A stretch of 64,000 nt of DNA. Origin: Bubalus kerabau. Lineage: Eukaryota > Chordata > Mammalia > Artiodactyla > Bovidae. Each line of letters starts with the position of its first letter. Positions within the stretch are counted from its first letter, which is position 1. The notes under the pieces are model-generated. The model saw only the letters and a program-made list of their open reading frames with translations, did no database searches and was not told the origin of the DNA. The translations under genes and the position numbers were made by a program. This document shows, piece after piece, positions 10,506 through 22,639 of the stretch. The stretch covers positions 51,175,001 to 51,239,000 of the forward strand of contig NC_073630.1 in assembly GCF_029407905.1 (NCBI RefSeq). The letters run 5' to 3'.

Positions 10506-11473
10506 TTTAAAACAAATGTGTATTGGATGACTTATCTGTTCAAGGTATTATGATATGGGTAAATGAGGAAGGTGATGGGTGAAAGCGAAATGGTAAAGTG
10601 AAGAACAATGTCACTGTAGGAGCATACACTGAAGCATATGGAGAAGGGACATTCTTTTCTTTTGTTGAGAGCAGGCTTCAGATACAATGTGAATATTGAA
10701 AATCGGAGCCACTATCTCATAAGTTCTCATTCTGCCTCAAGGGGCTGAGTGTTTTCCTGAGGTTTATGTTTTTTTTTTTGTTTTTTTTTTTTAATAAATT
10801 TCAGTCTATCCTAGTCACTCCACGCAGGACTCCAGAATGACTGGATTCCCAATCATCCTGTTCCCCGGACCATTTGAGGTTCAGGCCTTCTCTGCATTTT
10901 TACTCCTCTGCAAGGAGTACCCTTAGTGCAGCACTGTGGGGTCTGGTCCATCCCCTAGAAGGTAAACTTTTTCAAGTCAAGGACATGTCTCATTCATTGC
11001 TTCATTCACAGGGTCTGTCACACTGGGAATTAACTCCCATTCATCAGGAATAGGAAACAGCAAAGTCATTAATTCGCAAACACATTTCTTTACATTTATA
11101 AATCTTTTTCTAATCTTTGTTTCCTTAGATAAATTAAACTATTTTCAGAAAACCTGCCTTTTATATTCATTTGCACATGCTTTTCTAATATTTCACTGTT
11201 TGTTGGGTGGATAAATGGTTGGCTGAAACCAGTGAGTACATTTTGTACCTCCATAGGTAAAATGGAGAGGCCATGTCAAAAATCAAAACCAAAGCCAAAC
11301 AACAAACAGCCAAACAAACAAAAAAGCCTAAATATGCAAAAACTTTCTCTGTATGTAAGTAGAAGGAGTTGTTAGCTGGCTTTTAAAATAGTTGGGAGCT
11401 GGTCAGCACCCACTGACTTTCCTGGTGCCATTCTCCCTCATTTTTTTGCCTGTTTCTCTTCTGGTAATCTTTG

Positions 11474-11475
<2 letters not shown>
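10506..11475. other. Gene-free stretch with a T-rich tract and faint L2-like text
   Basis: An interrupted poly-T run at about 10770-10793 is followed by ~130 bp of unique, fairly GC-rich text that could be a retrocopied 3' UTR on the minus strand. At 10960-11040, 'caaggacatgtctcattcat' resembles the L2 3' end. I call no gene. Confidence 0.4.

Positions 11476-11521
<46 letters not shown>
11476..11521. repeat. (GT)n microsatellite
   Basis: A GT dinucleotide run of about 46 bp without visible interruption. Confidence 0.97.
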
Positions 11522-11525
<4 letters not shown>

Positions 11526-11925
11526 TCCCTAAGTGCCCAGCTCTTGGGTTTTTCAGCATATGAAGATTGGGTTGGGGAAGTCATACTTGTACCTCTTGTC
11601 TTCAGTTGATTTCACTGTTTCAGGACCCACATCTTACTATCGGTTAGCAAGGTGTTTCATATCAAATCTCTCCAAGGCCCCACCAAGCTCATAAGCTTTC
11701 TTTGTAATGGATTCCTCTGATCTTTAACTTTTATTAATTGGCTGCATTTGTCATCAGTATTCTACCCTCTTTGTCTTCTATAAATTTCAATTTCTTAAAA
11801 GCTCTTGGACATGGATCCCCCTATACTTTTAGTTCCCTCTTCTCTAATAGTTTTATATTTTTTAGTGGCATTAGTTTATTATCATTTTAATGGGTCTTGG
11901 GAGTGAGACAAGTCAGACATCTATT

Positions 11926-12010
11926 TTGCTCATAATTTGCTTACAACTATTTGCTCATAATTTGCTTACAACTATTTGCTCATAATTTGCTTACATCTAT
12001 TTGCTTACAT
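11926..12010. repeat. 25-bp tandem repeat, about 3.3 copies
   Basis: Three head-to-tail copies lie at 11926-11950, 11951-11975 and 11976-12000, plus ten bases of a fourth. The unit is ttgctcataatttgcttaca followed by actat. The first two copies are identical; the third differs by one base. This is a small AT-rich minisatellite. Confidence 0.95.
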
Positions 12011-12675
12011 AATTTTATAAAATCCCCACCCCTTCTTGATATTGTTTAAGTATTTGTTCAAGATTTGGAACAGGTGGGGGTATTACAGTAAAAATCACAA
12101 ATAGTAGACTGAATATAAAACGAGGGATTTATCAGTACTCTGATCATAACAGAGAATCTTATTGTATTTACAATTTTCTCAAAGCTTTTATGTTGTAAAG
12201 CCTAAAACCTAGATATTGATAGTCATTATTCACAGTGGAGATGAAGGTAATTTTCATGGATAGAGTACAAGTAAAATTATTTTCAAGTCACTTTTTCCAT
12301 CTTTCAAATTGACTACATTGGTCCCATATCTATGGTCTTTCTTCAGTTTTTTTGAAAATAATGTTCCTAACCACACAATTCTTGGGAGGTATATTGAAAG
12401 GCATGAAATGTAAATAATAAAATATATCCTGTGATGCTGCTGTACATTATCTGTTTTCAGAACTTCAACTGATTTGCCTTACTTTCAAGCAACCCAAATT
12501 GCTGATCTCAAAATTAGTGATCAACCTGTTGACTAGAGATTAAAATGTGTCCTTCTACCCCACAGAGAGTGGCTATACTTAAGAAAATGTTTGTGTGTTT
12601 GTTTTTAATTGACCACCAAAGGCACAGTCTACTTCATTGGGAAGGAAGCCAGTTTGCATTTCATGTAATTGTAAA
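12011..12675. other. Unassigned AT-rich DNA
   Basis: No gene or recognisable repeat is visible. The frame starting at 12545 is mostly SINE sequence. Confidence 0.4.
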
Positions 12676-12880
12676 GGCTTCCCAGGTGGCGCTAGTGGTA
12701 AAGAATCCACTTGCCAATGCAGGTAGACAAAAGACACTCGGATTTGACCCCGGGGTTGGGAAGATCCCCTGGAGGAGGGCACAGCAACCCATTCTAGTGT
12801 TCTTGCCTGGAGAATACCATGGACAGAGGAGCCTGGCAGGCTGCAGCAGTCCATATGGTCACACAGAGTTGGACATGACT
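12676..12880 (+). mobile_element. Bov-tA SINE
   Basis: The tRNA-Glu-derived head 'ggcttcccaggtggcgctag' leads to the BovA body 'gaagatcccctggaggaggg', then '...cctggcaggctgcagcagtc' and 'gttggacatgact'. The 'ggtggcgctagtggtaaaga' head is the Bov-tA2-like form. Confidence 0.9.
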
Positions 12881-13500
12881 ATAAATTACATTCTGTGTGA
12901 TTTAGATGTAAAAGGTTAAGCTACTTATAATTTAGTGCAGATGTATTCCAGTGATGTTTTTCTGCTACTTTTCATATTGTGTCCCACGTCATGATGCCTG
13001 GTTTTCTTTTTAACCTTCCAGCACAAGGAAAGGATATTTAGTGCTGGCCTTGTATATTTCTGATGCTCCAATTCTGATGGAAGTGACAAAATACGTATTT
13101 CTGCTGTTTGTCAGTGTTTTTTACATCCTTTGTGAGTTTCCTTTTCTTTTGAAACTATGGCTTTCAAAAGAATTTTCACGTTTCTTTGCAATTGTAAGAC
13201 AAGTACAATTTCAGGGCCGTTGTGCATTGACTCTATGGTCCTATACAACTGGCCATCTTTTCATCCTGGCTCTTATTTGCACCTATGAAGAGCATTCTCA
13301 TCATTCAATAACCAGTTAAAAAGTTATCCCTACATATAGCAGTTTCTAGTATTACTAGCCAGAAATAACTACTTGCTTACAAGGGTCTTGGAAATTTTTG
13401 GTATTTTACTCAATGGAAAGATATCCAATTCCCCCTCCCAGATGACAAGTCCCTCAAATTTCAAGACATATTGTCTCATTATTTTTATATTATGTGTGTA
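12881..13500. other. No gene recognised
   Basis: The 92-codon frame at 13041-13319 is hydrophobic and starts near a possible methionine. It has no recognisable domain, no intron signals I trust and no conserved context. I treat it as chance. Confidence 0.4.
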
Positions 13501-13502
13501 TT

Positions 13503-13703
13503 AGTGTTAGTTGCTCAGTTGTGTCTGACTCTTTGCAGCCCCATGGACTTTAGCCCACCAAGCTCCTCTGTCTATGGGATTTTCCATGTAAGAATACTGG
13601 AGTTGGTAGCCATTACCTTCTCCAGGGGATCTTCCTGACACAGGGATCGAACCTGTGTCTCCTACATTGCAGGCAGACTCTTTACTGTCTGAGCCACCAG
13701 GGA
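13503..13703 (-). mobile_element. Bov-tA SINE
   Basis: Reversed order: 'gttgctcagttgtgtctgac', 'gggatcgaacctgtgtctcc', ending with the reversed tRNA-like head 'gtctgagccaccaggga'. It lies about 45 bp upstream of a BovB fragment in the opposite orientation. Confidence 0.9.
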
Positions 13704-13747
13704 TAAGATAATAACAACAATTGCACCAACACTATTACCAACAATTT

Positions 13748-14280
13748 TCCTTGGAAGAAAAGCTATGACCAACATAGACAGTATATTAAAAAGCAGAGAC
13801 ATTACTTTGCCAACAAAGTTCTGACTAGTCAAAGCTATGGTTTTTCTAGTAGTCATGTATGGATATGAGAGTTGGACTATAAAGAAAGCTGGGTGCCGAA
13901 GAATTGATGCTTTTGAACTGTGATGTTGGAGAAGACTCTTGTAAGTCCCTTGGACTGCAAGGAGATCCAACCAGTCCATCCTAAAGGAAATCAGTCCTGA
14001 AAATTCATTGGAAGGACTGATGCTGAAGCTGAAACTCGGATACTTTGGCCATCTGATGTGAAGAACTGACTCATTTGAAAAGACCCTGATGCTGGGAAAG
14101 ATTGAAGGTGGGAGGAGAAGGGAACAACAGAGGATGAGATGGCTGGATGGCATCACTGACACGATGGACATGAGTTTAAGTAGGCTTCGGGAGTTGGTGA
14201 TGGTCAGGGAGGCCTGGCGTGTTGCAGTCCATTGGTTCGCAAAAAGAGGGACACAACTGAGCAACTGAACTAAACTGATG
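13748..14280 (+). mobile_element. BovB LINE 3' fragment
   Basis: It runs from 'ccttggaagaaaagctatga' to the 3' end '...gagcaactgaactaaactga'. The plus-strand text encodes the degraded C-terminal BovB protein region, e.g. 'gtatggatatgagagttgga' (the MYGCESW region). It is 5'-truncated and carries stops. Confidence 0.9.
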
Positions 14281-14689
14281 AATGAGTTAATGGCTTATTA
14301 ATGAGCAAATTATATCAACATTTTTCCAGATAACTAAGCAAAATGGATTTTCCCTACTTTCTGTAATATTTCCTCTTTGCACTAAGTGGTTCAGTGGTTC
14401 ATTCTCATCACAAAAGTGTCCTTATGTACCATCCTAGAATAGCCTCCCTGTCTCTCCAGCATTTTCAAGGGTTATGGCTCACCTGTTACACTTTGTAAGG
14501 TAAACCCCTTTTGGCAGCACACCTATAAACAAAATTGGGGCAGATATTTCTTTGCCTGCATAAATAGACATTGTACTCTTAGAATATAGAATTGTCATCT
14601 GAAGCAGAGATCCACAAAAAACATCGATAAACAAGGTAGAAGTTCATTTTGCACACACATGAAAGTTGATTGGTGTAATGGTTAAGCAT

Positions 14690-15001
14690 TATGGAATCAT
14701 CAGGACCAAGGGTCTTTCCATCTTCTTGCTCTGCTGCTCCTAAAGGGTCGCACTTAACTGCACATACCTCAAGATGATTCACGGTCATTTATTCATAGCT
14801 GCCAGTAATGGAATGTTCACCTGCCACTTCCCTGATATCCCATTGCCCAGAGCTTAGTCAAGTGGCTATACCTTGCTCTCAGGGTTGCCAGGAAATGTAG
14901 TCTTAGTAATCTAAGTGACCATCTGCTGAGCCAGACATTCTATTACCATGAAAAGAGAGGCAGGGGATGAATATTAGAGGAAAAATGTCAGTATCTCCCA
15001 C
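14690..15001 (+). repeat. Ancient eutherian interspersed repeat, unnamed
   Basis: Recognisable collinear phrases are 'tttccatcttcttgctctgc', 'atcccattgcccagagctta', 'gttgccaggaaatgtagtct' and a terminal 'gtatctccca'. They follow an ancient repeat that I know by sight but cannot name. It is not coding. Confidence 0.5.
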
Positions 15002-17318
15002 AGATTTCATTATATCATGTTTGCTTTTATATACTGTAGAAACTTGCTGAAATCTCTCTCTACCATTTGTTTTTCCTTTAATACATACAGTGGGGAACTT
15101 CAGATGTAGCATGGAACATAAAATCAATTGAGAATGTATATTATTTATTCCTAAGTGCATCTTAGGTATTTATAAGTTGGATTTGTAATTGGTGACTGAT
15201 GCTGAATTGAAAAAACAAAACAAAACAAAACAGGGATATGTTACCTAAGAAATGTTTCCATGCCAGTGAGACCTGTTTCCAACTGCCCTTCTTTAAGGGG
15301 TCATTTCAGTTCAGTTCATACGCATTTCAGTTTATTTCAGTTCATACACATAAGTTTGAATTATATTCAGTTCATGGAGATTAAAAATTCCAAAACTATT
15401 GAGAATGGCATGCAGTGTTTTGGCATAGGATGAAATTTTGTCAGCACTATAAAATGTGTTGTATGAATAAAATAACTTTGACATATAAAATAAAAGATTT
15501 TGTTAAAGCTATTAAACTCTCTTTTCTCTGTTTCAGTAAGAGGATCAAATGAGCAGCCTCCTTTTGTCTAGCAGAAAAGAAGAAAAAAATGAAATTTGTG
15601 CTATGATCTGTGGAATCAAGGTTTGATGGACAGGTAGGAGTGAGTTCAGAAGCAAGAAGGAAAAGTGGATGTATTATCTAGGGATAGTAGAAAAGATTGT
15701 GAAGGGCAAAGTGAAATTTCTAGGCTTGTATGTGACTTTCCGAAAAGTAAAGGGATAATGTGAGGAAATTAGGACTATCTACTCATAATGAATTTCTCAT
15801 GCCTGTTTGTTGTGGAAGTTTATTTTTGCACATGCCAACTTTCCTATTTCTAAATGATTTTATTCAGTCAGTGCACTTCACAGCATCCCTTGTGATTCAT
15901 TCCATCAATATATATTTGATAAATGAATTAATGACAGGTAATGATCAGGCTCTTTTGGTACAGTACTGTGGAAATATTCAGTGAAAATGGATTATAGATG
16001 TGAGATACTATATCACTCATTCATTCCCATTCGTTTTTACTAAGTCTCAACACTTGATTTGAAAGTTCACATATAAATGTATTTTGCTAGGGAGAATCAA
16101 ACTTGAACACTTAAACCATATCCTTAATGGTAATTTTAAAGAATTTCTTTTGGAATTTTTATTTTCATTTCTGCTGCCTAACTCATTTCTTCCTATAAGT
16201 CTGGTTACTTGGCAACAACATTCTTTCTTCCTAAATCTTAGCAAAAACGTTTAAAGATAACATGATTGTGAATACTGTAATCTGGAAAATAAATGGACTA
16301 AGTTTTAATAAGGTAGCCTAGTTACAAGGAAATACATCGTCTATTTTAGTTATGCACAATCACAGAATCTGAAGGTTGGAGCAGGGGGCCTTAGAGATTT
16401 GGGGTCAAGTTCCCTCACTGCACAGAGGAGAGAGTCAATAGTGTTATTTTTCATTTCCATTTCAATTGTTCATATCAGAATCAGAGCATGCAGAGCATAG
16501 GAAGAATCCAGAGACAGCAGAGGGCTTTGTTTCTGACATCATTGCTTTCAGATGAATTCTAGCACTGGGGGAAGAGTTTACATAGTTTTTCTGAACTTGC
16601 CATAAAAGAAACAGATGGTTTCACTGCTTTAATTTAGTGTTTTGTTTTAGACATAGCATATTTGTGTACAGCTCAAATTGTATAAAAGATAAAGGTAGAA
16701 CAACTTAATTCATAATCCTACCTGAACTGCACATAGCAGCAAAGTATAATTTCCCAAAAGGAAATCAGAATGATGAGCAGGCTCCTATCATCTGTCAGCT
16801 CTATATCAGTGTCAAGTAGGAATCTTTTAAAATGTCTAAATCAGAACCCCTTGTATCTTCTTTAAATCGGTTGTTCAAGACAAAAATCAAGATGTTGCCT
16901 TTGAGTCTTTTCTTTCTCCCTATGTCAAATCCAATTTATCAGCAATGTTTGTTACTCCTGCCTTCAACATATGTCCCAGATCCTGCCACTTCTCACCACC
17001 TCTGTCACCATTACACTAGTTGAAGTCACAGTTATCACTCACGCAAATCCCACGCCAGCCTGCTAACTTCCTCCCTCTTTACATACTTCCCCTATGCTCT
17101 TTTCTCTACTGAGAGGCCAAAGTGACCTCTTCTAAAATATATATCTGTTCCTAGGATTTTCTTGCTCAAAGGGGAAAATTCAGACACAGTTAATGATAGA
17201 TGTTGGGGGCAGTGGGGAGGAAGTGGGAGAACAAATAGCAAATGCTCACTACAAGGTAGAGGTAATAAAGCTAATATCACTTTTAATTTTAATGGCGTCT
17301 CACTATGGAGTCCGTTGT
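15002..17318. other. 2.3-kb stretch without genes
   Basis: A short (AAAAC)n run lies at about 15209-15232. A degenerate 'ttcagttcata' motif repeats at 15305-15380. A possible antisense MIR-like segment ('acagaatctgaaggttggag') lies at 16360-16440. The short frames at 15760-15984, 16047-16244 and 16832-17023 show no domain. Confidence 0.4.
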
Positions 17319-17526
17319 CATCATTTAGTTGCAGAGTTGTGTCCGACTGTTTTGCAATCCCATGGACCGTAGCCTGCCAGGCTCCTTCTGTCCATGGGAT
17401 TTCCCAGGCAAGAATACTGAAGTGGGCTGCCATTTTCTTTCCCAGGGGATCTTCCTGACCCAAGGATTGAACCCAGACTCCTGCATTGGCATGTGGATTC
17501 TTTACTACTGAGCCACCAGGGAGGCC
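17319..17526 (-). mobile_element. Bov-tA SINE
   Basis: It runs from 'tagttgcagagttgtgtccg' to the reversed head 'actgagccaccagggaggcc'. It is full-length by eye. The overlapping frames on both strands are SINE translation. Confidence 0.9.
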
Positions 17527-18525
17527 CCAGTATGTGCAGTCTAGAAATGCTAAGTTTATTTGAGAGGAAAATTTTGAAAGCCTCAGAACGTCTGATAAGC
17601 TGGTGGACTTCCATGAAGAAAGTTATCTGTAAAAACATCAAAAAAGAAATAAACACATTGTTATTTAACTACTTTTTTTTTTTTTTTAAAGCAAAGAACT
17701 GCTTCAAGTTCAAGATGGAATTATTCCCATTGTTTAGATTCTGTGGTGTGAAAAAACAAGCTGTCAATTATTTTGGCCCCAGAGTAGTCCCAAGTTATTT
17801 GTAACAAAAGTAACTGAAAGAAAGATGAGCGCTCAGCTTTGGACAGCTAAAGACTTTTAAAGCAAATGCCTGTTTGGCTCTAAGAAAGAGCAGACACGAG
17901 CTCGGATACAAGTTTTAAGTGAGGCTGCCATTCTACCTGGTGACAGTAGATGGCGGTGGTGTGCCAGGAGAGAGCCTGGCGGGTTGTAACTAAGCTTGCA
18001 GGAGGTAGTTTATGCAGGTGCAGGCTAAAAAAGACACTATTTTGTCTGAGGAACTGTAAATTGTATTCATGATTCACATATCATTATTAATTCATTTTGT
18101 ATTCATTATCATATGGCAGCTTCATTTGGCATTTAGGCAGATGTCAGAGTGTAGGCACTTCCGGGAGCTATCTGTGCAGGTTCAGACCGGGCTGGCTGTG
18201 CACAGGTTTTCATGGATGCATAAATGGAGGGAAGAAATGCTTAAAAAAAAAAAAAAAAACACCGCACAATTGGGCTGTAGACTGGACCATGGATTTCCCA
18301 GCTAATGACTTTGAGTATCTAATTCTGTGACTACTGTGTGTCATTACTTCCCTCTGCATATTTTTTGGCAGATTAAGTCTGACAGATGAGAATCTCCCAG
18401 GTTGGAGAGCTCTGAATGAGATAAAAATTTAATAATCTTATTGCTGACCCAGCCACCAAGGGCAGAACAGATAATCCTTTAATAATGCACTTCAGAAGCC
18501 TGGTTTGCGTAGCCAGAGACTAGAG
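17527..18525. other. Unassigned DNA with poly-T and poly-A tracts
   Basis: A T16 tract ends near 17687 and an A18 tract lies at 18242-18259. The stretch from 17880 to 18060 is relatively balanced in composition and contains 'gatggcggtggtgtg'. I cannot assign it. No gene is supported. Confidence 0.4.
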
Positions 18526-18529
18526 ACAG

Positions 18530-18710
18530 CCTGGCAGAGTGGAAAGAGAGCCTTTGAGACAAAAAAAAAGATGGGCTCTGGTGTTGACTTGCCACTAACT
18601 AGCTCTGGGACTTTGGGAAAATCAATTAACCTTCCCAGGTCTCAGGCTCATAATCTATAAAATTAAGGGATTGCATGAGATCATCCCAAAACTCCCCTCA
18701 CATTGCTAAA
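18530..18710 (+). mobile_element. MIR SINE
   Basis: Order fits MIR: 'ggctctggtgttgacttgcc', 'actagctctgggactttggg', 'aatcaattaaccttcccagg', 'ctcataatctataaaatta'. It is diverged. Confidence 0.65.
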
Positions 18711-19735
18711 AATAGCAAAATTTTCTGATGAAAAAAAAAGCACATACTAGATAGAGTTTTGAAACTCTTAACATTTCTTTGTGACCTACTTCAAATCCGA
18801 TGAGTTGTAAAACTCACCATGAATTGTAAAATGTATATCATCTGTGAGTAAATGCACTTCAAGCTGTTACAAGTGTGATTTATTGCCAGGGGCCAGTGCA
18901 GTATCGCATAGAAGTGACAGTACTTGGTTTTGAAACCTTTCTTAAATCTCAGAAATGACAGAAGAAAAACTTCAGAGAAGAGGGTCTATCTAACTTCAGG
19001 ACTGCTTTCTTACAGATGAACACAATTTGACAAATTGTACAATATGTCATGGCATATACTTCCCAGATGTGCAAAGAGATGATCTACCTTGAAACATCTC
19101 CAAACTTCAAACCAAATTTTTCTCAGTGCTTAAGTCACTGTAAAAGTGAAATCGATGCTCAGAGTAGTAGCTTATTAACTCTTTGAGGACAGCAGGCACT
19201 TCTCTCCACTGAGTACAGAAATTGAGCTTTCTGATAGAGTGTGTACATTCTAATAGGCTCTCAAGTAATAGGTCATCAGTGAATTCTCAAAGAGCATTGA
19301 TAATGAGCATTAAACAGATCTACTAGGTAAAGATAAGCAAGTTCATTAGAGGAAAACCATGTTTGACTTTTTTTTTTTTTTAAAGAGATGGCTGATAAAC
19401 ATAACTGTACACGCATTTATAATTTCAAAACCTTGAATGGGGCTTCAACAAGGAGTATGTCCTTTCAGAACAACTGTCAGGAAAAGATGTTTTTGTCATA
19501 GATCTCACACTTCCCTCTCTTTGGTAACGAAGGGATGAGGGAAGCATGAAAAGAGCAGTCCCTCAGGCATCAAACTTGAGATTCATTGTTTAGTCTGATT
19601 ATCCAAGATCAGGCAGAGGGAGTCCCAGAGTTCTCTCATGGCTGCAGGTGATTCTAAGCTCTCAGTGGTATTAAATGCTGGATCAATTGTAGTAAGTTGC
19701 ATGAGTATTTCATTAGATTAAGAGGGCTGAAAAAA
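18711..19735. other. No gene or repeat recognised
   Basis: AT-rich DNA with a T14 tract near 19370. I see nothing else to report. Confidence 0.4.
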
Positions 19736-19739
19736 TGAG

Positions 19740-20200
19740 ATGGAACTTCATTCTACAAACACTAAGCAATTACTCCATGCCCAAAACTTTGTTAGTGTAG
19801 GAAATAACAGAGATGTTTAGATACAGTTAAGAGAGCAGGTAAACATTTAATCTGAAATGTATCATGTGCTATTACAATAAATTATATCATAAGTGATCTT
19901 GGGAGTAAGGGAGGGAGGTTCTCTGGAGGTGTTGCAGAGGATACCTAAAAAAAAAAGGAGACCTAAGTTGTTGACTAGCTGAAGGATGGGTAGGAGTAAT
20001 ATAAGCTAAAAGGTAACAAACTGTGTAGGAAGGCACAGGGAACTAAGGGAACATATATGGTATTTGTTGAATGTTAATTAGCCTGATATAACAGAGGGAA
20101 AAAAAGATTCCTGAGGTTAAGTTGTGGGTGATGGGGTTAAGGAGGGAGACAAGGGCCAGTTTTTGAGGAATGATATACATGGGAGCTCAGATGCTTTTAA
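19740..20200 (+). repeat. Diverged ancient repeat with L2-like antisense start
   Basis: 'actaagcaattactccatgc' resembles the reversed L2 3' end. 'agggaactaagggaacatat' and 'gacaagggccagtttttgag' then match an upstream part of the same long ancient repeat seen at 1430-3450. It is not coding. Confidence 0.4.
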
Positions 20201-20849
20201 GTGAGGTAGAACCAGTTTTGATTCTTTTTGTCATTTACTGTGTGTCTCTGCAAAGGTTGCTTAATTCTAAGTAACAGTTTCCTATTCTTAAACACCAGGG
20301 TATTGATGTCCACCTCAGAGGCTCACCATGCATCTATGAGCTGGGTCTTTGCAGGTAGCCTGTCAAATAGAGAGCTCAGCTTTTAGGCAGGAGTGTGAGG
20401 TTGAGGAAACAATATTGGATGACTATTAGCAAGCCTCAGAAGATCTCTGCCTTCAGCTGCTGCTCAGACCTCAGGTGTTACGCCAGGAGACCCTGTGAAT
20501 ACTAAGATCTTGTTACTTGTGCTCATCTTAGAAGTTGATTTCCTCTGCTTTGCTTTTGGATTTTTCGAAATTGAAATAACTTGCTGTATTTTACTGTCAA
20601 AACACATCTTTTGTAGTGTTTCATCTTTTTCTGCTGTAGTGGGCTACTCAGATAACCGATCCTTTCTTATTTCTCCTCCTCAGATAATTTGATTCTTTCC
20701 TATTTCCCCTTTACAGAAGGCCCTCCTAAATTTATTATTATTATTGATTTTTTCCTTAATAATACACCCAAGATTGTGACAAATTTTTGATTGCCTGTTT
20801 TTTTTTTTAAATCCTATTAAGACTATTAAAAACAAACAAACAAACAAAC

Positions 20850-22130
20850 AGTTGTATGATCAGAGCAAAATTAGGGTCAAGGTACAGAGATTTCCCATGT
20901 ACACCCCATCACCAGCTTCTCCCTTTATTGACATCCCTCACCAGAATGGTAGATTTGTTATAACTGATAACCCTACTTTGACACATCCTAATCACCCATG
21001 GTCTGTAGTTTACATTAGGGCTCACTTGATATTGTGCAGTCCATGAATTTGTACAAATCTATAATGATGTGTATCCATCATTATGGTATCACAGAGAATA
21101 GTTTCATTACTCTAAATTTTTTTGTGCTATACCTACTCATTCTCTGCCCCAACCCCTGGCAACCACTGATTTTTCCTTTTTTCTTTTTTTACTGTCTCCA
21201 TAGTTTTAACTTTTCCAGAATGTCATATATTTGGAATCATATAGTATGTAGTCTTTTTAGATTGGCTTCTTTCACATAGTAGCATGCCCTTAAGGTTCCT
21301 TCATGTCTTTTCATGACTTGATAGTTCATTCTTTGTTAGACAAAGAAATAACATTTCATTGTAGACATGTACCACACTTCATCCTCCATTCATGTCTGGA
21401 AGGACATCTTGACCATTTCCAAGTTTCATCAATCATGAATAAAGCTGCTCTCTAAATATCTATCTGTTTTTCCGTGTGTGTGTGTGTGTGTGTGCATGCG
21501 TGCACACAGGTTTTTGTGTCTAACATTTTCAACTCCTCTAGATAAATGCCAAGGAGCTTGATTTCTGGATCATATGGTAAGACTATGTTTAGTTTTGAAT
21601 GAAATCAACAGACTTTCTTCCAAAGCGGCTGTATCATTTTGCATTTTCACCAGCAACGAATGAAAGTTCTTGTTCCACATCTTGCCACCATTTGTTGTTA
21701 TGAGTATTCTGGATTTTGCCCATTTCAATAAGTATGTAGTGATATCAGTAATATCTTATTGTTTTTTAATTTGTATTTCTCTGAAGACATATGATATGGA
21801 TCATCTTCTAATCTGCATATGATTTGTGTATATATGTTTGTTTGTAAGGTGTCTGTTAAGGTTTTTAACCCATTTTTTAATCCAGTTCTTTTTTCTTATG
21901 TTAAGTTTCAAGATATTTTGCTATATTTTGAATAAGTACACTTTATCAGATGTATCTTTTGCAAATGTTTTCTCTGTTTTCTATGACTTGTCTTTTCATT
22001 CTCTTGACATTGCCTCTCACAGAGCAGACAATTTTAATGAAGTCCAGCCTATCATTCATGAATTGTGTCTTTGTTGTTGTGTCCAGTTGAGTTTTGAGAG
22101 TTCATGTCTGATCACTAAACTGATCTCTTT
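20850..22130 (-). mobile_element. Old L1 (L1MA/L1MB-type), 3' UTR and distal ORF2, antisense
   Basis: The reversed 3' UTR is clear ('gatttcccatgtacacccca', 'cacccatggtctgtagttta', 'cccctggcaaccactgattt'). It continues into ORF2 ('ttccaaagcggctgtatcat', 'gatgtatcttttgcaaatgt', 'tgaagtccagcctatcattc'). All coding potential is lost. A (GT)n run lies inside it near 21474-21494. The family predates ruminants. Confidence 0.8.
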
Positions 22131-22329
22131 CCTTTTACATCATATGTGGGGTGAATTCTGCTTGTAGTGTTTCATTCATTCTCTTCTCAACTTTGTCTCC
22201 TCTCTGAGGTCTAGACTTTTCCTTTTGTTATTCCTCTGTAGTTTATGTGGTCTGGCCCCCTAGTTAGAGATATGACGCCAGACCTTGCTCTAATCTGTTA
22301 TTTGCTCTCTTATTTTTCCTACTGCCCCT

Positions 22330-22635
22330 CTTTGTTTGCATACTCTTTGCTTCTCTTTGAGTCTTATTCCTGTTAGTAAGACCTTCCTTGATCACCAGTT
22401 TTTCTCTCAGTGGACACTTCCTGTTTCTTCCCTGTTTTTTATTTTCCTCATCACATGCCACTCTCTCTCATGTAACATGCTCACTCCTTATCTTGTTTAT
22501 TTTCCAGCTCTCCCTGTAAGATCTGTGCTACATGAGTATAGCAATCAGTGGTCTCTGTTCCATTAATATCCCCAGAGGGAAAAGCATTGTCTAGCAAATA
22601 GTAAAGCTCAAAAATTATACTGAATCAGCATTTTT
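22330..22635 (+). mobile_element. L2 LINE 3' end
   Basis: 'taagaccttccttgatcacc', then 'gctctccctgtaagatctgt', 'aatatccccagagggaaaag' and 'gtctagcaaatagtaaagct' follow the L2 3' end in order. The overlapping frames are chance translations of this repeat. Confidence 0.55.
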
Positions 22636-22639
22636 TTAG

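Noticed and set aside
11926..12010. CRISPR-like direct repeats
   Set aside because: Copies are head to tail with no spacers, and the genome is mammalian.
12676..12880. tRNA-like promoter boxes suggesting a tRNA gene
   Set aside because: The tRNA-Glu-like segment is the head of a Bov-tA SINE with a BovA body; no mature tRNA fold is expected.
13041..13319. A hydrophobic 92-codon frame
   Set aside because: Hydrophobicity follows from T-rich DNA; there is no domain, start context or neighbouring exon that I can support.
13662..14264. A 200-codon minus-strand frame
   Set aside because: It is the antisense translation of Bov-tA and BovB sequence; no protein family matches and the sense BovB explains the region.
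17671..17687. Poly-T tract as a possible terminator or retrocopy tail
   Set aside because: The flanking sequence shows no retrocopy hallmark or target duplication, and a T-run alone is weak evidence.
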